A DNA stretch of 64,000 nucleotides from Ovoidimarina sp050299695 (GTDB taxonomy: Bacteria; Pseudomonadota; Alphaproteobacteria; Rhodobacterales; Rhodobacteraceae): contig JBNKWI010000008.1 of the NCBI GenBank assembly GCA_050299695.1, positions 1-64,000 of the forward strand. The letters run 5' to 3'. The notes beneath the pieces are model-generated. The model searched no databases, was not told the origin of the DNA, and was given only the letters and a program-made list of their open reading frames with translations. The translations under genes and the position numbers were made by a program. This document shows, one piece after another, positions 54,919 to 63,070 of the stretch (within the stretch, counting starts at the first letter, position 1; each line of letters begins with the position of its first letter).

Positions 54919-57900
54919 TCAGAACTCCGACCAGCCTTCGTCCTCGGAAGGCGCGAGCGGCGCGACGGCCACATGCGAGGCCGCGGCGGCCCGCTTCCGT
55001 TCGGGCTTGGCCACCGGCCGGGCCGAGCCCGAACCGAGCTGGAACCGGGCGATCGTGTTGGTCAGGGCCTGCGATTCGTCGGTCAGCATGTGACTGGTCG
55101 CGGTGGTCTCCTCGACCATGGCCGCGTTCTGCTGGGTGACCTGGTCGAGCTGGTTCATCGCCGCGTTGATCTCGGCGAGGCCGGTGGATTGTTCTTCGGA
55201 GGATTGCGCGATGCCGCCGACATGCTCGGAAATGGTCCCGACCGACTCGACGATGCGCTTGAGCGATTCGCCGGCATCCCCCACGAGACCGACGCCGCGC
55301 TTCACCTGCTCGCCTGAGGAGGTGATCAGCGTGTTGATCTCCCGTGCGGCCTCGGAGGAGCGCTGCGCCAGCGCGCGCACCTCGGAGGCGACAACGGCGA
55401 AGCCTCGGCCGGCATCACCGGCGCGGGCGGCCTCGACGCCCGCGTTGAGCGCAAGCAGATTGGTCTGGAAGGCGATGTCGTCGATCACCCCGATGATCTT
55501 CGAGATCTCGCGCGACGAGGCCTCGATCTCGCCCATCGCGGAAACGGCCTCGCGGACGACGTTGCCGCTCTGCTCGGCATTGGACCGCGCCTCGATGACG
55601 ATCCGTGCGGCCTCGTTGGCGCCCGCGGCGGCGGACTTGACCGAGGCGGTCAACTGGTCTAGCGCCGCGGCGGTCTCTTCGAGCGTCGCCGCCTGGCTTT
55701 CGGTCCGGTTCGACAGGTTGTCGGAAGCCGCGCTGATCTCCTCGGCCTTGTTCCGGATCATGCCGGCATTGTCGACCACCTCGCGCATCGCATCGAGCAG
55801 CGATTGCATCGCCTTGTTGAAGTCGACGCGGATCCGGTCGTTCTCGTCGTCGAACCTGGTCTCGATCCGGGTGGTGAGGTCGCCGTTCGACAACCGATCG
55901 AGATGCATGCGCAGGGTTTCGACGACGCGGGCCTGCGCGGCGGCCATGGCCTCCTGGCGCGCCTCGGCCTCGGCCATGATCTTCTGCTGTTCGGTGACGT
56001 CCACGCCCAGGAGCAGGAAGCCGTCGGTTTGGCCGCGATGGTCGGGGAGTGGGCTCAGGCTGCCCTGGAAGAGGATTTCCTTGTCCCCGACGTGGACGCG
56101 GAAGGTGTCGAACACCGGCTTCCCTTCGGTCACGCCCTGCCACATCGCGGCGGTATCGGTGACGTTCTGAGCGCCCTTGACCATGTCGTGGCCGGGAGTG
56201 CCCTCGACTGCCTTGGCCTCGACGGCGAACGCCTCGCAGAAGGCCGCGTTGACCTTGGCAACCGTCCCGTCGAGCCTCATCTCGAGGCGGCATTGCGACG
56301 TGTCGATCGCGTCGAGGACGACCTGCGTGTGCATCTGGTAGGTCTGGTCGCGCCACTCGAGCACATAGCCGATCAGCGTGCCTTCGTGGTCGCGCACCGC
56401 GTCCACCAGGAGGCCCATATAGGCATCGCCGATGCGGATCTTCATCCTGTGCGGCAGGTTTTCCGGCCGCATGAGGCGTTCGCGTGCATTCTTCGGCTGG
56501 ACATGGAAGAAATCCATGTTCTTGCCCATCAGCGCCTCGGGATCGAAATCCGGGATCTGGGTCCGGAAATCGTCCGTGCGATCGCGCATCATCCGGTCGA
56601 TGGCCGAGTTCTTGTAGATGATGTTGAAATCGGTGTCTGCGAGGAGCATCGGCGCACCGGACACTTCGAAGCCCGCGCCCTTGAATGCCGCTTCGATCGC
56701 AACCGTCTCGGCCGCGGCGAGCGACTGGCGGAACTTGTCGAGCGCGGCGGCGATTTCACCGATTTCGTCCTTCCGGCCGGTTTCGGGGACGGTCGTGTCG
56801 AAATCCTTCCGGGCGATCCGGGCCATCGCCTCGCCCACGGCGGTGAGCGGCCGGGTGATCGTGCGGCTGACAAGGAAGGCCAGCACCAGGGTAATCGCGC
56901 CGATGACCAGACCTTGGAGCGTGGCGTCGCGCTTGAGCTGCTCGAGCGGCGCGAACACCTCGGCGCTGTCTTCCTTGGTGACCATCGCCCAGCGGGTGCC
57001 CAGGAAATCGACCGGGCGGGCGAACCACATACCGGGATCGCCCATCTGGTCGGTGTATTCGCCGATGGCGGTTTCTCCGGCGAGGGCCTGTTCGATCACC
57101 GGGTTGTCCACCCGGGTCACCAGGGTGTCGTTGACCTCCGTCTCGGTCGAGTCGGTCCGCAGGAGATTGTCCGAGCCAACCAGATAGGCATCGCCGCTGG
57201 CCCCCAAGCCGAAGATGTCGCCGGTCAGCGCGTTGATCGCGTCGATCGGCATCTGGTAGGCGAGGACGCCGATCTTCTTGCCTGCCTCGTCGAACACGGG
57301 CCGTGCGATGAACGAGGCCGGCGCGCCGGCGCTGGGGGCGTAGGGCGCGAAATCGGTGAAGGCCGAAGCATCGTCGGGGCCCATGGCGAGGGCCGCGCGG
57401 AAGGCATCGCCAAGCTCGGTATCCTTCCATTTTCCGGTCATGACGTTGGAGGCGAAGTCGGCCTCCTTGAACACCGTGTAGACGACGTTCCCCTCGAGAT
57501 CGAAGAGGAACATGTCGTAGTAGCCGTGGGCGTCCTGCATCCGGTCGAACTGGGGATGGAACCTGGCATGCGCCTGGTCGTAGGGCGTGCCGCTTCCGGC
57601 CGAGGTCATCTTGTCCTTTTCGCCGGCCTTGTTGGGGTTCTCGTCGATATAGACGCGCTGCAGCTCGGCCTGGGCATCGTCGAGCTGCGCGAAGGCGCCG
57701 GCGAAATCCGTGAGCGCGGCGGCGGTGCTGGGGTCGGCCGCGGTCAGGCGCAGATCGGTGTCGATCCCGTCGAACAGGCGGGCCACCGCGCGGGCCTTCA
57801 TCTCGCCGAGCGCGCCAAGCCTGGCGTCGGCTTCCCTCCGGATCGTTTGCTGGGAGGCCCGGTAGGAAGATATCCCTTCCGCGAGCAGCGCGGAGACCGT

Positions 57901-57960
57901 GACCAGCACCATGATCAGCGGAAGCTTCAGGCTGATGCGGAAGGCGTTGAAGAAATTCAT
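54919..57960 (-). CDS. Methyl-accepting chemotaxis protein with Cache and PAS domains
   Basis: A 1013-residue chemoreceptor. TM1 lies at about 11-30, and a large dCache-like periplasmic domain at about 35-340 (YDMFLFDLEGNVVYTVFKEADFAS). TM2 near 350-370 leads to a HAMP domain (RPLTAVGEAMARIARKDF). Two PAS-type domains follow (about 420-640), then a HAMP-like second segment and the signalling domain, with hairpin tip around VEAARAGDAGRGFAVVASEV. The C-terminus GWSEF is a CheR/CheB docking pentapeptide, so it is adaptation-competent. Start at 57960 (MNFFNAFRISLKLPLIMVLV). The ligand is unknown. Confidence 0.93.
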   Translation of the reverse strand: MNFFNAFRISLKLPLIMVLVTVSALLAEGISSYRASQQTIRREADARLGALGEMKARAVARLFDGIDTDLRLTAADPSTAAALTDFAGAFAQLDDAQAELQRVYIDENPNKAGEKDKMTSAGSGTPYDQAHARFHPQFDRMQDAHGYYDMFLFDLEGNVVYTVFKEADFASNVMTGKWKDTELGDAFRAALAMGPDDASAFTDFAPYAPSAGAPASFIARPVFDEAGKKIGVLAYQMPIDAINALTGDIFGLGASGDAYLVGSDNLLRTDSTETEVNDTLVTRVDNPVIEQALAGETAIGEYTDQMGDPGMWFARPVDFLGTRWAMVTKEDSAEVFAPLEQLKRDATLQGLVIGAITLVLAFLVSRTITRPLTAVGEAMARIARKDFDTTVPETGRKDEIGEIAAALDKFRQSLAAAETVAIEAAFKGAGFEVSGAPMLLADTDFNIIYKNSAIDRMMRDRTDDFRTQIPDFDPEALMGKNMDFFHVQPKNARERLMRPENLPHRMKIRIGDAYMGLLVDAVRDHEGTLIGYVLEWRDQTYQMHTQVVLDAIDTSQCRLEMRLDGTVAKVNAAFCEAFAVEAKAVEGTPGHDMVKGAQNVTDTAAMWQGVTEGKPVFDTFRVHVGDKEILFQGSLSPLPDHRGQTDGFLLLGVDVTEQQKIMAEAEARQEAMAAAQARVVETLRMHLDRLSNGDLTTRIETRFDDENDRIRVDFNKAMQSLLDAMREVVDNAGMIRNKAEEISAASDNLSNRTESQAATLEETAAALDQLTASVKSAAAGANEAARIVIEARSNAEQSGNVVREAVSAMGEIEASSREISKIIGVIDDIAFQTNLLALNAGVEAARAGDAGRGFAVVASEVRALAQRSSEAAREINTLITSSGEQVKRGVGLVGDAGESLKRIVESVGTISEHVGGIAQSSEEQSTGLAEINAAMNQLDQVTQQNAAMVEETTATSHMLTDESQALTNTIARFQLGSGSARPVAKPERKRAAAASHVAVAPLAPSEDEGWSEF

Positions 57961-58144
57961 GACCCGTTTCCTTCGTGCGGACCCCAGACTTGGGCGGGGT
58001 GCTACACGCGGAACAGTGAATCCGAAGTTTATGCCAACCGGATTGCGGCAGGAGCTGCGCGAAAATTCCCGGGACGTGCGGTGGCCTGCGGCGAAGGCCC
58101 CGAGCGGTCCCGACGGTCGGGGCGGGCCCGAAAGCGGGGTGCAC

Positions 58145-58177
58145 AACCCGTACACAACCCGTACACAACCTGTACAC
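58145..58177 (-). repeat. Tandem 11-bp repeat GTGTACGGGTT (three units, minus strand)
   Basis: Three units reading AACCCGTACAC, AACCCGTACAC and AACCTGTACAC on the plus strand, the reverse complement of the repeat at 5508-5532. The unit nearest the sugar kinase differs by one base. It sits in the divergent region between the chemoreceptor and the PfkB kinase, about 47 bases before the kinase start. Confidence 0.85.
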
Positions 58178-58224
58178 CGGCCGTGCCCCCTGGATGGCTG
58201 CGGCGGACAGACGAGGGACGCGCC

Positions 58225-59106
58225 ATGGCCATGGTGATCTGTGCGGGATTGGTGTGCGCTGATCTGGTCTTCGACCTGTCGGTGCTTCCGGCGGCGGGCG
58301 AGAAGACCCGTGCGACGGCCTCGCGGATTGTCGCGGGCGGCGGGGCGCTCTATGCCGCCGCGGCGGTGGCGGCGCTGGGCGGGACGGCGCTGCTGGCGGG
58401 CCGGGTGGGCGGCGACGCGCTGGGCGATTTCGTGAAGGCGGCGCTGCCGGGGCTCGGGATCGACGGCAGCCTTGTCGAGACGGTGCCGGGCGCCGCGACG
58501 GCGCGGTCGGCGGTGCTGGTCACCGGCGCGGGCGAGCGGACTATCGTCAACCACCGCGACGACGCGCTTTTCGCCGGCGGTCCGGAGCGGTTTCCGGGGG
58601 AGGTCGGCGCGGTTCTCGCCGATACGCGCTGGCCGGCGGGGGCAGCGGCGCTGGCGGTCCATGCGCGCCGGCTGGGCCGCCCGGCGGTGATCGACGCGGA
58701 GGCACCGGTGCGCCACGCGCGCGCGGCGCTTGCGCAGGCGAGCCACGTGGCCTTCTCGGAACAGGGACTGGCGGATTTCGCGCCCGGTCCTGTTGCCGAG
58801 GCGCTGGAGGCGGCGGCTGTGGAACTGGGCACCTGGTGTTGCGTCACCCGGGGCGCCGCGCCGGTGCTGTGCCGGGCGGCGGGCCAGACGGTCGACGTGC
58901 GGGGCTTCGCGGCGGAGGCGGTGGACACGCTCGGGGCGGGCGACGTCTGGCACGGCGCCTTCGCGCTGGGGCTCGCGCAGGGCCGGGCGGAGCCCGAGGC
59001 GGTGCGTTTCGCGAACGCGGCGGCGGCGCTCAAGGTCGGACGAAGGGCCGGCGCGCCGATGCCGGGGCCGGCGGAAGTGGCGGCGCTGATGGCGCAGGGG
59101 CAGTAG
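58225..59106 (+). CDS. PfkB-family sugar kinase
   Basis: Ribokinase-like kinase of 293 residues. The substrate-binding GG motif is near IVAGGGALYAAAAVAALGG, and the catalytic motif is DTLGAGDVWHGAF with the Asp base. GAGGGA precedes the ATG. It is alone between the chemoreceptor and the XRE gene. Sugar specificity cannot be told; ketodeoxygluconate and sulfofructose kinases are relatives. The 11-bp tandem repeat just upstream also occurs in the oligosaccharide island, so it may phosphorylate a product of that island (inference). Confidence 0.88.
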   Translation: MAMVICAGLVCADLVFDLSVLPAAGEKTRATASRIVAGGGALYAAAAVAALGGTALLAGRVGGDALGDFVKAALPGLGIDGSLVETVPGAATARSAVLVTGAGERTIVNHRDDALFAGGPERFPGEVGAVLADTRWPAGAAALAVHARRLGRPAVIDAEAPVRHARAALAQASHVAFSEQGLADFAPGPVAEALEAAAVELGTWCCVTRGAAPVLCRAAGQTVDVRGFAAEAVDTLGAGDVWHGAFALGLAQGRAEPEAVRFANAAAALKVGRRAGAPMPGPAEVAALMAQGQ

Positions 59107-59206
59107 GGGCCGGTCCGGCGGCGCGATGGCTGCCCGGTGCGGGATAGGCCGGACGTGTATTGCGGCGTGACCGGAATTTGCGACTGGCGGGGACGGGCGG
59201 TCCGCC

Positions 59207-59647
59207 CTAGCTGGTCACGCCGGCATGGGAGGCCGCGGCACCATTCTGGAGGTCGCGCTGCGAGGTGGCCGCGAGAAACAGGTCGACGAAGGCGTCGAGC
59301 AGCTTGAGATCATCGCAGGCGGCCATGGCGCGGACGATCTGCTGGCCGCGGCGGGTGGCCATGAAATGCAGCGTTTCGACCGGGGTCGAGGGCTTGACCT
59401 GGGTGCTCCCGTCGAGCCGCTCCTCGAGCTCGCTCAACAGGTCGCTCGCGGTGACACCCAGAGCCGCGGCGACGGTGTAAAGCCGCGAGACCGAGACCTT
59501 GTTGGCCCCGGATTCGTATTTCTGGATCTGCTGGTAGGAAATCCCGGCGGCATCCCCGAGTTCGACCTGGGAAAGACCTGCGGAAAGGCGATAGAGGCGG
59601 ACGAGCTCGCCGAGCTCGCTGTCGAGCCGTTCGGATATGGAAGTCAA
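59207..59647 (-). CDS. XRE-family transcriptional regulator, TTG start
   Basis: A 146-residue regulator with a helix-turn-helix at about residues 14-66 (YRLSAGLSQVELGDAAGISYQQIQKYESGANKVS) and a helical C-terminus (about 85-135). I chose TTG at 59647 because AAGGGGGG lies 10 bases before it and because it then overlaps the Lrp stop codon by TTGA; the ATG at 59722 lies inside the Lrp gene. The overlap means the two regulators are made together. Confidence 0.8.
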   Translation of the reverse strand: MTSISERLDSELGELVRLYRLSAGLSQVELGDAAGISYQQIQKYESGANKVSVSRLYTVAAALGVTASDLLSELEERLDGSTQVKPSTPVETLHFMATRRGQQIVRAMAACDDLKLLDAFVDLFLAATSQRDLQNGAAASHAGVTS

Positions 59648-60147
59648 GAGACCGGTTCCCCCCTTCGGGTAATGACATATTCTTCGGGGGCTGTTTCCTG
59701 GATTCCCGAGATCCGCTCGCACCAGGTCTTGAGGACCATGGTCGTGGTCAGCGACGCGACTTCGGGGTGGCGGGCCAACCGGTCGCGCAGATCCTCGATG
59801 ATCGAGTGATCCGCCGCTTCGACCAGCACCCGCATGTCGACCGATCCGGAGGTCGACCAGGCCGAGACCAGTTCGCTCCAGTTCGAGATCGACGCGTAGA
59901 CCTTGCCGCAGACATTGCGGCGGAGACGGACATCGAACATCGCGCGGATGCCGGTGGGCATCGAATCGTCGACCGCGTCGATATCGACGGTGAAGCGCCG
60001 GATCACCTTTTCGCGGACCAGCTTGTCGACATGGTGGCGCACGGTGGGCCGCGACAGGCCGACGATGCCGGCGATTTCGGTGAGCGACCTCCGGCCATTC
60101 TCCCGCAACAGTTCGAGAATCATCTTATCTGTTGGACTGAGGCGCAC
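59644..60147 (-). CDS. Lrp/AsnC-family transcriptional regulator
   Basis: A 167-residue regulator. The N-terminal helix-turn-helix spans about residues 3-45 (ELLRENGRRSLTEIAGIVGLSRPTVRHHVDKL), and the RAM ligand-binding domain follows (FDVRLRRNVCGKVYASI to SLTTTMVLKTWCERISG). GTG start after GGAGGGTG. Lrp proteins sense amino acids. It is divergent from the YqcI-cupin-permease operon, and the 130-base gap holds paired sites. Confidence 0.9.
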   Translation of the reverse strand: MRLSPTDKMILELLRENGRRSLTEIAGIVGLSRPTVRHHVDKLVREKVIRRFTVDIDAVDDSMPTGIRAMFDVRLRRNVCGKVYASISNWSELVSAWSTSGSVDMRVLVEAADHSIIEDLRDRLARHPEVASLTTTMVLKTWCERISGIQETAPEEYVITRRGEPVS

Positions 60148-60183
60148 TTGTCACCCTCCGTTTGGCGTCAACTTACGGTAGTT

Positions 60184-60256
60184 TTTCGTCGAAACGAAGA
60201 GAAAATTTCAATTCGAAAGCTGCGCAACCGTTCGTTTCCGACAATTCTCGACGAAA
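60184..60256. promoter_or_regulatory. Inverted repeats in the divergent Lrp/YqcI promoter region
   Basis: TTTCGTCGA at 60184-60192 is exactly inverted as TCGACGAAA at 60248-60256, 64 bases apart centre to centre. A related pair, CGAAACGAA near 60191 and TTCGTTTCC near 60231, lies between them. The region is AT-rich compared with its neighbours. Lrp dimers often bind several phased sites in such a gap. Confidence 0.5.
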
Positions 60257-60281
60257 TGTTCAAAAAATGGGGCCTGGGGTA

Positions 60282-61037
60282 ATGGCAAGACTCCTTACGT
60301 CTGGTGAGGTACGCAGCCTGCACGACTCACCGTCATGGCAGCGTGTCGTCTTTTCCGAGTTCGAATCGACGCTGACGAGCAAGTCGCGTCCGTTTCCCTG
60401 CGTGTTCGGCGTGACCGGCCTGAAGGCCGATCAGCTGCGCTACGTGTTTCTCGATCCCTTGGAGCCGGAGACCCTGGCAGAGGCGCTGCGGGAATACCTG
60501 CCGGCGGCGCGCGGCCTCGGGCGGATGACCTCGCTCGTGGTGTTCGGGCGGCCCGGGCCGGTGCAGAACATCGAGCACTACCGGAGCCGGTTCTGGAACC
60601 TTCTCGACGGGCTGGAGCGGCTCGACACCGCGCCGCGGCCCGAGCTGATCGACCGGCAACTCGACAGCCCGTCCTGGGAATTCTGTTTCGAGGGCGAGCC
60701 GATCTTCGTGGTCTGCAACTCGCCGGCCCATGTGCTCCGGCAGAGCCGGCGCTCGACCTCGTTCATGATCACCTTCCAGCCGCGCTGGGTGTTCGAGGGG
60801 ATCACCGATTCCGAGGAACCGGCGATGAAGAAGGCGTTGAACACGGTGCGCGAGCGACTGGAGGCCTTCGACGCGATCCCGCCCTCGCCGCATCTGGGCG
60901 TCTACGGCGCCGAGGAGAACCGCGAGTACCGCCAGTATTTCATAGATGACAGCAACGATACGCCGGTCTGCCCGTTCCACAGCCTCGGCAGGAGCAAGGG
61001 CACGGCGGCGGATGACAAGGAAGGACGTGTGGCATGA
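60282..61037 (+). CDS. YqcI/YcgG-family putative haem N-oxygenase
   Basis: A 251-residue cytoplasmic protein. Residues 35-45 read SRPFPCVFGVT, with the FPC motif (Cys40) typical of the YqcI/YcgG family. The family includes GntA, reported as a haem-dependent N-hydroxylase in guanitoxin biosynthesis. Further family segments are SWEFCFEGEPIFVVCNSPAH (131-150) and SFMITFQPRWVF (160-171); Cys40 or His150 could ligate haem. ATG at 60282; another Met is 15 bases upstream. It is first in an operon of overlapping genes. N-hydroxylation of an amino acid or guanidino group is inference from family. Confidence 0.75.
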   Translation: MARLLTSGEVRSLHDSPSWQRVVFSEFESTLTSKSRPFPCVFGVTGLKADQLRYVFLDPLEPETLAEALREYLPAARGLGRMTSLVVFGRPGPVQNIEHYRSRFWNLLDGLERLDTAPRPELIDRQLDSPSWEFCFEGEPIFVVCNSPAHVLRQSRRSTSFMITFQPRWVFEGITDSEEPAMKKALNTVRERLEAFDAIPPSPHLGVYGAEENREYRQYFIDDSNDTPVCPFHSLGRSKGTAADDKEGRVA

Positions 61038-61390
61038 ACCAGCATGTGAGCTTCGACAGCACCGACTGCGATTTCAGGATCTTCTCGACGGAGATCGACA
61101 CCGGCGACCTGCGCCCGCTGATCGAGCAGCTCCTGCCCGATCAGGGCGCCATCGAGGTGCAGCGCGACGTGCCCGGCAAGGAGCATGCCTGGCACACCCA
61201 TGACACCGACGAGACGCTGGTGATCCTGGACGGGCGGGTGCGGTTCTACTGGGACCAGGGCGAGAAGATCTGCGGCCCCGGCACGGTGATCTCGCTGCCG
61301 GCGGGGACGCTGCACGGCTCCGTCGCGCTGGAGGAGGGGGCCACCTACCTCATTGCGTTCAACGCGGTGAAATTCACCCACCATGGCTGA
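61034..61390 (+). CDS. Small single-domain cupin
   Basis: A 118-residue cupin. The metal-site motif 1 is HAWHTHDTDETLVI (His54, His56, Glu60) and motif 2 is LPAGTLHGS (His94), so all four canonical metal ligands are present. ATGA overlap with the YqcI-family gene, and eight-base overlap with the permease. Cupins next to N-oxygenases can rearrange or couple hydroxylated amino acids, as the cupin domain of SznF does in streptozotocin biosynthesis. A sensing or binding role is also possible. Confidence 0.85.
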   Translation: MNQHVSFDSTDCDFRIFSTEIDTGDLRPLIEQLLPDQGAIEVQRDVPGKEHAWHTHDTDETLVILDGRVRFYWDQGEKICGPGTVISLPAGTLHGSVALEEGATYLIAFNAVKFTHHG

Positions 61391-62645
61391 TCTCGACAAG
61401 GCCATCGGACCCTGGCGCGGGACGGCGATGCTGCTGAACATCGTCCTCGGCGCCGGGCTCCTGGCGCTGCCGGGGCTTGCGGTGAAGGCCGCCGGCTCCT
61501 CCGCGATCCTGGTCTGGGGCATCTGTGCGGTGGCGGCGGTGCCGCTCCTGCTGGTCTTCGCCACGCTCGGGCGGTCGTTTCCCGATGCGGGCGGGCTGGC
61601 GACCTTCATGAAGCACGCTTTCGGCGCGCCGGGCTATGCCTGCGCGACCTTCCTGTTCCTGGGCGCGGTGGCGGTCGGGCTGCCGGCGATCGCGCTCACC
61701 GGCGGCTACTATGCCGCCGCGGTGCTGGGCGGGCCGCCGACGCTCTATGCTGCGCTCCTGATCGGTGGCGCGCTGATGGCGAACCTGCTCTCCGCCGAGA
61801 TCGCCGCGCGGGTCAACGCCGCGCTCGCCTCGGCGATCCTGCTGATCCTCGTCGCGGTGGCGGTGCTGGGCTGGGTCGCGGTGCGGCCGAGCCTGGACAC
61901 GGTCACGCTGGTGCCGCAGACGCTACCCGACCCGCCGGTGCTCGGTCTCGCGGTGATGATGGTGTTCTTCGCCTTCACCGGCTGGGAGGTCGGCGCCAAT
62001 CTCGGCGGCGAGTTCAAGAACCCCGAGCGTGACTTCCCCATCGCCATCGCCGCGAGCTTCGGCATCGCGGTCGCACTTTACCTGGTCCTCGCGGTGATCG
62101 TCGTGGCGGCGGGGCCGGAAGGGGCCAGCGAGGCGCCCTTCGCGGCGATCTTCGGCGACCGGTTCGGACCGGTGGGAGGGCAGGCGATCTCGGCGATCTC
62201 GGTGGTGATGATCTTCGCCAATCTCTCGGCGGCGTTCTGGGCGGTGTCGCGCATGGTCTACTCGGCCGCGGGCGAGCGGCTCCTCGCGCGGGACCTGGCG
62301 CGGCTCAGCCGGGGCGTGCCGCTGCGGGCGGTTTTCGCCACCGCGACGGTGCTGCTCGGGGTGGTGCTCCTCGCGGCGTCGGGGCTTCTCGACCTGAGCG
62401 CGCTTCTCGGCGCGGCCGGGCAGAACTTCCTGCTGCTCTACGCCGGCGCGGCCGCGGCGCTGGTCAGGCTGGGCAGCCGGCCGGGCCACAAGGCGCTGGG
62501 GTGGCTCTGCCTCGCGATGGTGACCTGCATGATGGCGATCCGGGGGCCGGACGGGCTCTACTATCCGGCGATCCTGATCGCGTTGGGGCTTGGCGTGGCG
62601 GTCCTCCGCCGGCCCCGGAGTCCGGAGGTGACGGAAAGCGCATGA
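61383..62645 (+). CDS. APC-superfamily amino acid permease
   Basis: A 420-residue membrane protein with about twelve helices. TM1 has the unwound GAGLLALPGLAV motif, and a conserved FFAFTGWEVGANLGGEFKNPERDFP segment is in TM6 and the following loop. APC carriers move amino acids and related cations. It overlaps the cupin gene by eight bases, and the next gene by four. It may import the amino-acid substrate or export the product of the two enzymes upstream. Confidence 0.88.
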   Translation: MADLDKAIGPWRGTAMLLNIVLGAGLLALPGLAVKAAGSSAILVWGICAVAAVPLLLVFATLGRSFPDAGGLATFMKHAFGAPGYACATFLFLGAVAVGLPAIALTGGYYAAAVLGGPPTLYAALLIGGALMANLLSAEIAARVNAALASAILLILVAVAVLGWVAVRPSLDTVTLVPQTLPDPPVLGLAVMMVFFAFTGWEVGANLGGEFKNPERDFPIAIAASFGIAVALYLVLAVIVVAAGPEGASEAPFAAIFGDRFGPVGGQAISAISVVMIFANLSAAFWAVSRMVYSAAGERLLARDLARLSRGVPLRAVFATATVLLGVVLLAASGLLDLSALLGAAGQNFLLLYAGAAAALVRLGSRPGHKALGWLCLAMVTCMMAIRGPDGLYYPAILIALGLGVAVLRRPRSPEVTESA

Positions 62646-62938
62646 AACACGTACGCAGTGAACCGGAGTTCACGCGGCGCGGCAGGGAAGAGCTGAAGGA
62701 CAAGCTTTTCGTCGTCCTCGCCGGACTGGACGAGCGCCGTCTCTGCACGGTGCTCGATTTCGTGAACGAGGTGGCGATTTGCAACGATCCCGACGTGGTC
62801 GACGAGTTCCTGGAGTGGCGCGACGACCCGATGATCGGCAGCATCCTTCAGATCGCCGCCACGATCAGCCGCGACATGCGCGAGCAGCTCCTGTTCGCGG
62901 CGGAGGAGCTCTTTTCGAGCGAGTCGGTGCATCACTGA
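62642..62938 (+). CDS. Small helical protein, last gene of the operon
   Basis: A 98-residue protein, starting MKHVRSEPEFTRRGREELKD, predicted to be all-helical and acidic in the middle (DPDVVDEFLEWRDDPMIGSI). ATGA overlap with the permease gives strong translational coupling. I do not recognise it. Its size and charge suggest a regulatory or scaffold role. Confidence 0.7.
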   Translation: MKHVRSEPEFTRRGREELKDKLFVVLAGLDERRLCTVLDFVNEVAICNDPDVVDEFLEWRDDPMIGSILQIAATISRDMREQLLFAAEELFSSESVHH

Positions 62939-63016
62939 GCGGCGGCGCGAGGCGTTGGAGCGAGGGTTTCGGCGCGCGCTCTTGACGCGGCCGCGGCGGC
63001 GGCTAGCGTCGCGACC

Positions 63017-63070
63017 ATGAACCCCGGTCCGCCGATCCCTGACCCGCGCTTCCCCGGTCCCGCCGGGTGA
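63017..63070 (+). CDS. Possible 17-residue leader peptide ahead of the TauE permease
   Basis: ATG at 63017 opens a Pro/Gly-rich peptide (MNPGPPIPDPRFPGPAG) whose TGA overlaps the GTG of the permease gene (GTGA). There is no clear ribosome binding site for either, so translational coupling is possible but unproven. Confidence 0.3.
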   Translation: MNPGPPIPDPRFPGPAG

